Origin: Elysia chlorotica
Lineage: Eukaryota > Mollusca > Gastropoda > Plakobranchidae
DNA length: 64,000 nucleotides
Direction: 5' to 3'
NCBI GenBank assembly: GCA_003991915.1
Contig: RQTK01000163.1
Span: forward strand, 8,825-72,824
Shown: piece by piece, positions 12,605 to 25,000 of the stretch
Layout of the letters: the number at the start of each line of letters is the position of its first letter
Position numbering within the stretch: position 1 is the stretch's first letter
The notes under the pieces: model-generated
Database searches by the model: none
What the model was told of the DNA's origin: nothing
Seen by the model: only the letters and a program-made list of their open reading frames with translations
Position numbers and translations under genes: made by a program

Positions 12605-13265
12605 ATGCAGATCTATTTCTTAAACAGCAACTACTAGGCACTACAAATCTACATCAAAAGGCCGGCTGAAATCGTTACATTAAAATCTAGATAACAAATC
12701 AGTATGTTGACAACTGGTGCTGGTATTATTACATTCGGGCAGGCATAGGTAATCATGGCACATCACTCGTCTCTTTGCTCAGAAAAAAGGTTTAAAATGC
12801 TCATGTCTTTATTGGTTGTCCATCTGTTTTGACGGTTTAAATAGGTTATGCTGGTATGCTATTGCAAGATGAAACGATGAAAAGGAATCATGGATACATA
12901 AATTATTTTAGGCCTCTAACAAGAGTATTTAAAAAAAAAACTATAAAAAAACACACATACAAAAAAAAAAAAAGATCAAAGAACAAAAGAAAAAATGTAA
13001 TCCTAATAATGAAGGTCCAACCTGAGTGTTTATATACCCTTTCCTCAATTAACTTCAAGGTTGTGTGAAATTGGGATTTAATTGGCGTGATAGATTATTA
13101 TCATCACTCAAGATGAGGATAAAATCTCACCAGCCTGATACATCATTTATTATTGTCGCTCAAATTGGGGGTAAAATATGATCAGCTTAATAAATCATTA
13201 ATTATTGTGACTCAAATAAAGGATGGAATATTCATTATTGTCGCTCAAATTGAGGGAGGAATTTG

Positions 13266-13266
13266 A

Positions 13267-13358
<92 letters not shown>

Positions 13359-13400
13359 AATGATGATGATGATGATGATAATGATGATGATAATGATAAT
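13266..13400 (+). repeat. (GAT)n microsatellite, second copy
   Basis: It is a GAT run of about 40 units with a few AAT interruptions, at the head of the second 780 bp copy. Confidence 0.97.
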
Positions 13401-14150
13401 ACAGATCTATTTCTTAAACAGTAACTACTAGGCACTATAAATCTACTTCAAAGAAGACCGTCTGAAATCGTTAAATTAAAATCTGGATAACAAATCAGTA
13501 TGATGACAACTGGTGCTGGTATTATTACATTCAGGCAGGCATAGGTAATCATGGCACATCACTCGTCTCTTTGCTCAGAAAAAAGTTAAAATTGACCCTG
13601 TCTTCATTGGTTGTTCATTCATCAAATACCGAGTCTAGAGCAGGCACAGGTAATCATGGCACATCACTCATCTCTTTGCTCAGAAAAAAGTTAAAATTGA
13701 CCCTGTCTTTATTGGTTGTCCATCTGTTTCGACAGTCTAAATAGGTTATGCTGGTATGCTATTGCAAGATGAAACGATGAAAAGGAATCATGGATACATA
13801 AATTATTTTAGGCCTCTAAAAAGAGTATATATTTTATAAAAACTATTATAAAAAAAAAAAAACACATACAACAACAACAACAAAATGAAGGTCCAACCTG
13901 AGTGTTTATATACCCTTTCCTCAATTAACTTCAAGGTTGTGTGTCATTGGGATTTAATTGGCTTGATAGATCATTTATTATCATCACTCAAGATGAGGAT
14001 AAAATCTCACCAGCCTGATACATCATTTATTATTGTCGCTCAAATTGGGGAGAAAATATGATCGGCTTAATGAAGCATTCATTATTGTCGCTCCAAGAAA
14101 GGATGAAATATTTATTATTGTCGCTCAAATTTGATCAGCCTTATAAATCA

Positions 14151-14156
14151 TTTATT
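14151..14156 (-). terminator. Candidate poly(A) signal of SUR gene
   Basis: An AATAAA on the minus strand lies about 380 bp past the SUR stop codon. It is the nearest clear hexamer downstream of the stop; the region is AT-rich, so this is only a candidate. Confidence 0.3.
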
Positions 14157-14535
14157 TGATTTTGACCCCTCAACAGTTGAGTATGTAACCAATAAATATG
14201 AATCACATCGCCTTTTTATAATAACTGTTGCTTATCACAACAGAATGAAAATTTGACGTCAGAGCTAAATGAACACGGGCATTGCATGGACAGGAAGATT
14301 ATCAAAACACATGAAGAGCCTCAGACACCACAGGAAATTGAAAAATAACATCAATAATTACGTAGTACGTGACTTCCCTCTAAAAATCCTGCCTTCAGAT
14401 ACGAGCAATTATTTTAAAAATGTCATTACATTATAATTCAGAAAAAATGAAGTGCAAACATCTGCATGTTAATTGTTATACTGTCCAGTGCTCCTGGCTT
14501 GAGTTCCTTTCTTCTCTCTCTCCCCGCACTGTCCC

Positions 14536-14688
14536 TCACTTGAGTTCTTTCTCCGAGGCCCCATGCAGGAGGTTGTAGAAGGCTGACCCTTCGTCCGAGG
14601 CCAGCTCGGCAGGGGAACCAAACTCCTTCAGCTCTCCAAACTCAAGGACCATAACTCTGTCGTACTTCAGTATGGTTGTCATTCGATG
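14536..14688 (-). CDS. ABCC8/ABCC9-like: SUR exon 35: H-loop and C terminus
   Basis: It encodes [20 protein letters not shown] and ends SEKELK before TGA. The length and end position match the SUR C terminus. Confidence 0.94.
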   Translation of the reverse strand, partial: HRMTTILKYDRVMVLEFGELKEFGSPAELASDEGSAFYNLLHGASEKELK

Positions 14689-16031
14689 CTGCGGAGACAG
14701 GGAAGCAGAGTATTTGTAAGACTGGGTTTTTTTTTATTGTATCAAAACTTGCTGCTATCAAAATAATCTTTGCATAAATTAATAATAAAGAGTGACAAAC
14801 GGCAAAGTTTTTAAGTGTAGTTTTTAGTTTCGACAACTTTAGAATGTGATTTACAATGACATTTCACGTTTTACAGACCAAAGAATAATAAACGCATTTC
14901 TGCCATCTTATGAAATAAAAAAAGTATATGTGCTCTTCTGAAGTATGCGTTGTTCTTTTTTATGATAAGATGGCAGATTTGTCTGGGACAAAACTTTTCT
15001 TTCTGTTTTGTTTTTTTCCCTCTAAATCTACGTATAAAATACTTAAAAAGAAAAAGGATTATTACTTTTTTACATGAAACTGACTTTTCCACACACAAAA
15101 TTGTTTATTACTAACTATTGTTGAGCACTATATTAAACTCTTAAAAATGATTACACTTACCGTAATTAGTATTTTGAACTACAACAAATAGTTAAAACTA
15201 CCCTTAGTGAGGGATCTACTTGAGTTGAGTTGGTTTCTTCAGTTGATGTACAACGTCAGCAGCAAGACTGGCGTTTGACAATCTCATGTGTTGGCACAAA
15301 GAGACAGCGTGGGGATGCCAGTACTCCTGCCTCAGCTGGTAACACCAACCTAATCGATAGGGGTCAAAATTCTACCAATAAATATTTGGCTTGTCATTGG
15401 TCTTGAACCAGTTTGGCGGGTGGTGCGGTGGTCCAGGGGTAGACCATCGGCTTCCGACACAAAAGGTACCGAGTTCGAGTTTCCCTACTGGTTGGGTCGG
15501 TGTAAGTATAATGTGACCGGCTAAGACAGGAGTCATGGTATCCCCGCCCTGTCTCGTGTGTGGCAACACATAAAATTGTCAGACTTTCGTCTTGGGGACC
15601 GTCCACAATATATCCTATATAGTGCTGCTGTTGGACGTTGAACCAACCTAACCCCCAACCCCAACAACCCCCCTACCCCTTCCCCAAACCAATCCGAGGT
15701 CCAAGTAGACTTTTGCTCCACCCAGCCTTTGGCTACTCACGGCAATTATAAAAAAATATTTGGCATGTCATTGGTCTTAAACTAGTTTGCCCTCCCACCC
15801 ACACACCCACACAACAGTGTGAGGTCCAAGTATCCACCCGGCCTTTGGCTACTCACGGCAATGGTGATAACTGTTCTGCCCCGCAGCGCGTCGCTCTGGA
15901 TGATGGCCTGGATCTTGGCGTCCGTGTCGTGGTCGATGGAGGACGTGGCCTCGTCCATCACGATGATCTTCGAGTCTCGCAGGAACGCCCGCGCCATACA
16001 CAGAAGCTGCCGAAGCAAAACTAATTTTAAA

Positions 16032-16084
<53 letters not shown>

Positions 16085-19000
16085 TACATTTATTTAGCGC
16101 ATGTCATGTTTTGCACCTTTTTTCCATACCTTGCAGAGTCTCTGTAGGATCAAGACGTTTAAAAATTTGTAATAGTCACAATGGATATTTGAGGGATAGA
16201 TATGATGAAAGTCAAACAGTCAATGGGCACCTAGAGTAACTGTTTGGCAACCAAAGAAGAAGAAGACCAGGCCTGAGATATAGAGATGAAATTTCACATT
16301 AGTTTAGAATGTATGGGATGGGAAGTTGGTTCCACAGGAGCTCCTTCACAGAGCAATTCCTCCCTAAATTTAAATTTAGATTTAGATTATTTTAATTTAA
16401 CAAATCCTTGGGATATTTTTTTTTACTTTTTACCCCTCAATATACAATAAGAGTTAAACATGTCGCAAAGTTTCCTGACCAGACAGAAAAGAGATTAACT
16501 TTTCCCACGAGACCATTTATCTTTCGTGCATGCTTAAGTCTTATAAATTTATGAATACCGCAGAGTGTGTTTATTTCTCCACAGACAAAAATACAAAAAT
16601 GTACACACAGCTTGAACTTACCTGCCTCTGGCCCACACTGAAGTTGTCTCCCCCTTCGGTTAGGATGGTGTCTGGAGATAAAGAAGGAAAAGAAGGAAAA
16701 GTAACATGTTTCTAAGCCCAGAGCTTCTGTACATTGACCATGTGTACACAAAAGTAGGTATTTAAACTGAGTAATACAAATAAAAACAAAAGGAAAACAA
16801 AAAATAAAACAGCACAATAAATCACTTACTTTTCTTTTATTTATCTCTGAAACTTGCTAACAATCAATAATAATAAAAAATAAAGGTCTATTAACTCTAG
16901 AGGGAAATGGGGTTTATTTATTGTGTCTCTGTAACAAAGAAAATAATAACGATGTCCTGATGAGCCTCGTATTAAAAAATTTTCTACCTTTATATAATTA
17001 TACGTTCATTGAGTATCAGTAATCCAATTACCAGTATTTAAATCTATGCGTGAAGTTCTAATTATAGTTCTTAAAATGCGAATGTATTTTTATTGTGAAG
17101 CACTCAGAGCCATTGCATGTTTGGGGCAGAGCGCTATAGTGATAAAGGACAGGTTAATAGATTTGCTTTTAGCAAGATAGCCTTTACCAAGCCTGTCTGG
17201 GAGTGCTTCCACCACCTCCTTCATCTGAACCTCCTCCAGGGCCTCCACAACCTCTCGTCAGAGCGCTGCTGGTAGGCATCCAGGTTGTACCTGGTTGGGG
17301 AAAGGGACACATGATAAGACCTGTAAGGCTGGAAAATGTATTTCTTTTACACGCATAATGATGTGATCACTCTGATATGTTGTTTGATAATTTTTTTTTT
17401 ATATATGCTATGCTTGTATAAAACATTTAGCTCTTTTTCCACTTTGCATTTAATTTTTTTTTTTCGCCACTGTAAGGCTAGAAAATGTTTTCTTTTATAC
17501 GCGTAATGATGTGATCACTCTGATATATTGTTTGAAAATTTTTTTCTTTATATATATATAAGCTTGTATAAAATATTTAGCTCTTTTTCCACTTTGCATT
17601 TAATTTTTTTTTGCCCTGTAAGGCTGGAAAATGTTTTCTTTTTACACGCATAATGTTATGTGATCACTCTGATACGTTGTTTGAAAAAAAATGTTTCTTT
17701 ACATGTATATGCTTGTATAAAATATTTAGCTATTTTCCCACTTTGCAGTTTTAATTTTAATTTTTTTTTTCTGTAAGGCTGGAAAACGTTTTCTTTTATA
17801 CGCGTAATGATGTGATCGCTCTGATTTGTTGTTTGAAAATAAAAATTTTCTTTACATGTATATGCTTGTATACCACATTTCGCTCTTTTTCCACTTTGCA
17901 GTTAATTTTTTTTTTTTTTTTTTGTAAATTTCTCTTTCTTCTCGTCATTCTTCAAGGTAAAAACAGCACAGCCCTTACCTGAGAGTCCCTGAGAACAGGA
18001 CAGGGTCCTGCGGAATGATGGCCATGTGCGAGCGTAACTGGGTCAGCTCCACGCTGGCAATGTCCAGGCCGTCTATCAGGATGCGACCCTCGTTCAGGTC
18101 CAGCAGGCGGAATATCGCCAGGATGGTTGATGACTTCCCGCTGCCTGTTCGACCACATACCCCAACCTACCGGGAGAAAGAGTAAGAGTTTTAAGTTTTA
18201 GTTATTAGCAGTGATGCCAACTGAATCATTAACTGAACAGAGCTACAGCGCATAGGTGTACGCAGTGAGTGTACACATTTTATTTGAAAGTCAAAAAGCT
18301 GAAGTTTTAAAATCTGCACATTTTTGTACTCTATCTGCATCTGTATCGGATCAAAAGACGAAATTTGGAAAATACCCCAAATATAGTAAGATTTCATTAG
18401 CATTTTTGGAAAAATATTGTTACTCTGTTGGGTTAAATCTTTCTGAAAAACCTGTGCAGAGTGTCATGGTATATTGAATCACAAAAAATAACCCCTAAGC
18501 AGATTTTTAATGAGCTATATAACCTGCAAGCTCTTTTTCAATTTTTTTGTTATAAACAAAAACTTCAAGATATAGAGAGTAAAACTCCTAAACATCTGGC
18601 TACACAAAAAAAGTCATATTTATCGCACATGTTCTTTCGAAATACAGAGCTGATACAAGACCAGGGCTAGACCACTTGATCATTGATTTTTTACTGAACA
18701 TATTGGGTAAAGCGGCATAGCATATTGAATATAAAAAATTGCCTCCTGACAAACTTTTTCTTTAACTGAAAATTGGTAAATTTACTGAAAATTGGCTTAA
18801 CTGGGCAAAGTATAGAGTAGAGGAGGAGAAATATAGATCACATGAGAGCAGTAAACAAATGAAACATAAATAACTACATAAATAACTAGATAAATGAACA
18901 GTTCGAGCTTAGCAGAGACCTTTTCTCCACCTCTGATGGTAAACGTGGCGTTGATAAGCACAGGCTCAAGGCCCAGGTCGTAACTAAGCGTGACGCTGTC

Positions 19001-22000
19001 AAACTCGATCTGGCCCTGGCTAGGCCACCCCTCTGGGACGCTTACTTGCTCTGTCACAATCAAAGGAGGAAGAATTATCTCACTTAAAATACACAGAACA
19101 AAAAGTATACTTAATTACAACAATCCTAATACAGGGTGATTTCTGTAACCTGAGTAAAAGCTACAGTATTGCTTTTCTATAATTTCTTCTGCTCTTAAGA
19201 TTCAGTTTAATTTATGGTCATCTCAAAATTTTTTATAATGTTGAAAAATTTCATTTCTTGTCATCTCCAAAGTCGTTGATATTGAAGAAAATCTCTACCT
19301 CAAGGCAATTATAAATTCCACAGTTTTGTTGCCCTTTGTCAACAATTTATCATTTTCACTATCATCTTCTTCAATTTCCTACATTCTTCTCTAAAAAAAA
19401 GCATAATTTTTCAATCCTATAAATGATTATAAATGTGAATGCATCAGACTTTATAGACTTTGCTGCAAGAAATGTTTTGCTTAGCGTCCAACGCCAGCAC
19501 TGTAAAGACTATATTGTGGACAGGTCTCAAGACTAACTCCTGAAAATATTGCAAGGAAATCATGACTACCCTCTCTGTCGACCACATTAAACTCACACTG
19601 TCTCAACCAGTATGGGAAAAAATCAGACGAATAAATTTTTGACTGATCAAGGGTTTCAAACCAGGTAAGTAAATATGAGAGAGAATTGACAAACTCTCAT
19701 TCCCCGACTCGTTATGATCTTCTTCTCTGCAATGTCTTTGTGTGGTAAACTTAAAGGTGTCAGACATTAGTTTTGAGACCTGTCTAGCATATATAACCTC
19801 AGTAGTGCTGATGTTGGACCACAATCTTTTCCCATCATACTGCACACATGCTATGCACATTGATGTGCATTTGTGCTAGAGCCTCTTTGTATTGAAATTT
19901 ATTCCGTCTATTTTGAAATAATAAATATCAAAGTTCTTAGCTTTTACAAATTTTTTTGATTCCCCAAAATAGTGCACACACAAAGAATAGGTCTTAAAAA
20001 TTGCAGTGTTAAGCAACCAAATAACAACTCCCAGACTAGTTATGATCTTACTGTCCGCCTCTACCGGCTCCTCCACTTCCATGTCTGTGTACTCCACCAC
20101 TCGCTCCACAGCGTTCATGGACATCTCTACCTCAGTGGAGATGCGCACGATCCAGTTGAGCTGGCCAGACACCTGGGAAAATAACGTAGGGTTAGAAGAG
20201 ACAATTAGGGATGAGTTGTTTGGTGGAGTTGTTTTTGGGGGGTTTTTTTTTTTTAGGGGAGTGTGGGGGGCCTGTTATCTCCAATTTTGTTTTTGTTTTT
20301 GTTTTTTAAGATGCGTTGAGTATTTTTGGTGAATCTCTCTTACCCCCCATTTTTCAAATTTCAAATATTTTTTTTATATTCAAGGAATATAATTCAAGGA
20401 ATGAGGAAAAAAAGAAACAGCCAATTAGAAATTATAAAATTGCTCTATGTCTTTGTAAAAATTAGCCAAGTACAGTTTTGTTCTTACAAAAAATGTTTTG
20501 AGTACAGTACTTTTTGGTGAACTTGTTTTTAATAACTTTTCAAATATTTTTCATTTTTTACTTTTGTGACATACCATGAGAGTGTATGTGATGCACAGGC
20601 CGATGAATGCTGGATTTGCGAGACCGTGAAGGCCCGAGCTCAGGCTCGCAACACACGAGATGAACACGAGCAGACAACTCATGAAGTCCTGGCAACACAG
20701 GAAGGATAATCAGGGTAAATCAGGGCAATGGTTCCTTACTGGCATAATTCATGGGGTAAAGAAGTCATTAGTTGTTAAGATAACCTTGGTTGTGTTGAGA
20801 CAATCAAGATTTTAAAACTGGGGTAACAGTTCCTTACTAGCAATAATATAATTATGGTAAAAAATTAAGTGCGGTTTCATAAAAATTGAATGTGTTAAGA
20901 TACAGGGGAGACAATAAAAATTAAAAAAAACAAACAAACAAATCTGCTGAAGTATTGAAAAAAATGTTCTGTACGGAAATACATACTAGGCGAATTCCCA
21001 GCCATCTGTTGGCTGTGTGAATGAAGAGGAATGGCGTCACGTTGGCATCGATCGCTTTAAATGCTCGTCGTTTGAAGTCCGTCTGAACTCTGGTAGTAGA
21101 TTAAACATAGAAATACATATGGTAATAGATTAAAAAGAGAAATACATATGGTAATAGATTAAAAAGAGAAATATATGAAGAAGAAAAAAAGCTTGTTAAC
21201 CTTTAAAGAATGTGATACCTAAGATGCTATTATTTTCTATATAAACACAACATTTGAAACAAGATTTTTAACCTGCAGACCCATTGGGTTGTTTTTTTCG
21301 GGTGTTTTTTGTTGTTGTTGTTGTTGTTGTTGTTTGTTTATTAATCATAAAATATCAGTATTATTTTTTTTTAAGATTAATTTACGTAAATAAAAGATAC
21401 AAACTTATCAGTTCTTGGAGATCAAGAAAACAATAAAATTCACAGTAAGATGACAAAATTTGAATTCATGATGAATTAAATTGAAACCTTGTTTCTTATG
21501 ATTCTTTCTTTTTTTTAATTCTTTAGGACCTAACTAAAAAAATCGCAAACTACACAAACTATTTGCTATTTTCTACTCTTAATTGCATTATTACACATTT
21601 TTTCCCATACACTTTCTATTGCTGGCAATATCAATTGATAGAATCTTCTTTCTCCACAGAAACTTCAATTTTTATTGAACCCATTCCGTAAATTCTTTTC
21701 AAAAATGTTCAACCTTTGTTGGTAGAGAATTTCTTTATCCATCTGTACAAAATTTTCCTCAAGTACACATAATAGGGCCTACCCCATAAAACCCCATATT
21801 TCGATGATTTACCCATATGCTCTGATGATCGTAAGGCCACTCAAAGTTTCTGAAAAGGTGGCAAAGATGGGAGACTTGGTCACGCTGTCCAAGCGCTGAA
21901 GTTCTCTGTAGAGCAAAAGAAATGGAGGAATTGAGTAAAATAATGTAAAGAGATCATTGCTTGTCAACACCAATGCTATAAACAGTGAATAATTATTTTA

Positions 22001-25000
22001 ACTTAAAAAAATAGATAAAAATAGAGGACAAAAAGACACAAAACTTTTCAATTTCCATATTTCCTTGATTTTTTTATTTACTTTAAAAAATCTCCTTTTT
22101 CAAGCTTGTATAATATACAATACGGAATCATATTGTCGCCTCAGTTGCATAAAGCCCTATCTCATTTCTAAAATACTTTAAATCTTTAGCATTTTAGAAA
22201 TGACCTAGGACATTATTCCCTCCTGAAAATACTGGTTGGGTCGGTGTCAGTATAATGTGCCCGGCTGAGACAAGAGTCATGGTATCCCCAGCCTGTCTTG
22301 TGTGTGGCAGCACATAAAATTGTCAGATGTCCGTCTTGGGGCCCGTCCACAATATAGCCTATCTAGTGCTACTGTTGGACGTTAAACCAACCCAACCCAA
22401 CCCAACCCCTCCTGAAAAGAAACCCAGTGGTCTCCCACTTAAGACAGCCTGTCCCCTTATTTCATATAATAATTTTTAAAAACCTTACCTCGCCGAGGCG
22501 CGGAAGAACCGCTGTTAATTATTATTAGTTGAAGATATCTGTCTTTAACAAAATATATAAGAAGATGATTAGTCAGCTCTGGTTGTAATAAAAAAAAAAA
22601 ATCTATATATCATCAACGTACCTGGTCTATGGCACTGATATCGGATGAGAACCTGTTCAGAATCCGACCGCTTGGATTTGTCTCAAAAAACCTGAAATAT
22701 GAAATGACAGATTTTAAAATGTATCTTAACATCTTACTTAGGTGCAGGACTAACAACATAAAAGCCTAAAGAAAAAAAAAATAAAGGATAGTGATTGCTT
22801 ATAATAACTTTCAAGATAGTTCCCATATTTCTTTTTTTTTTTTTAACAAGCCTTAAGATAATAATAATACTTACCACAGATTAAATGTTCAATTGGATAT
22901 AAAGTTGGTAGATTCCAGTGAAACAAATACAATCCACAAATTATTAGGTAGTGAACACAATTGACAAACAAAGAAACACATTGTAAAAAAATTGGGAGAA
23001 AATTACTTTATAAGATTCATAAGGGACTCTTAATTTCATAGATTTAATAGTTAGCAGATCATGTGGCACCAAAACAATGCCATAGTTTGTAGTAAAAATA
23101 GATACCTCTTTGGCAGATGCAGAAAAAAAAGTATAATTTCTTCAAAAAAGGAGGATCAAAAAAATCCTTCAACTCACTTTAAAACAAAAATTAACACATA
23201 AAAAAAATTCTGAAGATTGCAGGAGAGTTATTTAATACATGGATGTGCACAGTGGTGAGTAGTACATTGAGGAATATATTTCTTTATCTTCGCGCAAACA
23301 TAAGAAACTTCCAAAATTCCAAAGGTTATAGAAGAGCTACATCATAAGAACTTTCTAAGTTAAGTTCGAATGCTGACAGTAAACTTACCTCATAGGCAGA
23401 CGCACCACGGTGACTAGCATGTCAAAGAATATGTTCCTGGAGCCGACGTATCCCGTATGGTGGATGATGAGACATCCGAGCAGGGTGGCCAGCACCGCGC
23501 CCAAACACAGGTATACGTACGTCATCAGGTACGGCGAGTGGTCAAACTGAAGAGACATGGTATGGCTTTTATAAACATTCTTTCTTATGCTGTATAAGAT
23601 AAAGATAATGTAACTAGTTTTAAAGCGTAGTCTGTGTATAATTCTTTTAATTTTCATTGTCGTGTCTCACTATTATTGTAATGTTATTTCTTTTGAAGAT
23701 GTCACGTTCAACATTATATATTTTTGATGTAACACACATTGACTGAATAAATTTGAATTGAATTGAATTGAATTATTCAAACACACTCCACTTTTCACAG
23801 TGTTCAAATCGATTAGAAAATTAGAAGATTAAAATCGGGTAGGGACAAGATATTGATTTTTGAGCATGGAAATCACTATAACAACATAGTATTGTTTCAA
23901 GTGATAAGCAAATACATAAAGAAATGTAAGGTTTTATTGTTTGAGAACTTTTGACAATGTATAAAATTTACCCAGACCTGTTGCTATGTTATTCCTTTTG
24001 CCATTAAATTTTTATTTTCATTGTTTTGTTTATCTTTCTTTATTTTTTAAATTTATTTGAACTTTATCATATTTTTACTTTTTCCTGTACGGACATGCTT
24101 AAGTCAAACTATCAAACAGGGTCACTTAATGGGTCCACGACGATGATGATGATGAGCTTTTACCTCAAGCTCTGTGGCATTCTCCGAGGTCAAGCTGAGA
24201 CGCGACACATTCCTGGCATAGACACTTGCCTCACTTGACCAGATGGACAGCCAGAAGTTTGACGCCACGATCAGGGAATGGTACAGCACCTGTTGGAACA
24301 GAATATATTTGGAGGGCTTAGATAAAATGTTCAAAAGATCAGAGTAGTCTTGTTGTCACGATCAGGGAATGGTACAGCACCTACAGGAACAGAATATATT
24401 TGGCTGGCTTAGATGAATGGTCAGAAGAACAGAGTAATCTTGTCGCTACAATCAGGGAATGGTACAGCACCTGCCGGAACAGAATATATTTGGCTGGCTT
24501 AGATAAATGGTCAAAAGAACAGAGTAATCGTGTTGTCACGATCAGGGAATGGTACAGAACCTGTCGGAACAGAATATATTTGGCTGGCTTAGATAAATGG
24601 TCAAAAGAACAGAGTAATCTTGTTGCAACAGTCAGGGAATGGTAGAGCACCTGCAGGAACAGAATGTTCTATTATTTAAAATAATCACAAAAAGGAAAAT
24701 CTTGACACCACAATCAGGGAGTGTTAAAGCACCCGCAGGAAGACGATATATAATGACAGGGCAATGATTATGGACAGATGGACAGCCAGAAGTTTGATGC
24801 CACGATCATGGAATGGTTCAGCACCTGCCGAAACAAAATATATTTGGATGGTTTAGATAAAATGTTCAAAAGAACAGAGTAGTCTTGTTGTCACGATCAG
24901 GGAATGGTTCAGCACCTGCCGGAACAGAATATATTTGGATGGTTTAGATAAAATGTTCAAAAGATCAGAGTAGTCTTGTTGCAACAGTTAGGGAATAGTA

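Larger units (their letters stand above)
12500..14110 (+). repeat. Tandem duplication of a ~780 bp unit headed by (GAT)n
   Basis: Copy 1 (about 12500-13265) and copy 2 (about 13266-14110) both start with a GAT run. Both then share cagatctatttcttaaacag, ggtgctggtattattacatt, aataggttatgctggtatgc and gaaggtccaacctgagtgtt in the same order. Copy 2 also has an internal duplication of the segment around ataggtaatcatggcacatc (near 13540 and 13650). Confidence 0.9.
4506..14535. other. Intergenic region between convergent genes
   Basis: This roughly 10 kb AT-rich stretch lies between the 3' ends of the left-hand gene and the SUR gene. It holds a GT microsatellite, SINE fragments, a CAGGTACA-type array near 5335-5640, a 57 bp array near 9897-10160, a 780 bp tandem duplication near 12500-14110 and (GAT)n runs. 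The reading frames in it are short, AT-rich or made of microsatellites, and I see no supported gene. Its right end, up to 14535, should include the SUR 3' UTR. Confidence 0.6.

Noticed and set aside
12448..12669. Frames with poly-Asp and poly-Met
   Set aside because: They are made by the (GAT)n repeat.
13235..13435. Poly-Ser frame
   Set aside because: It is made by the second (GAT)n run read on the minus strand.
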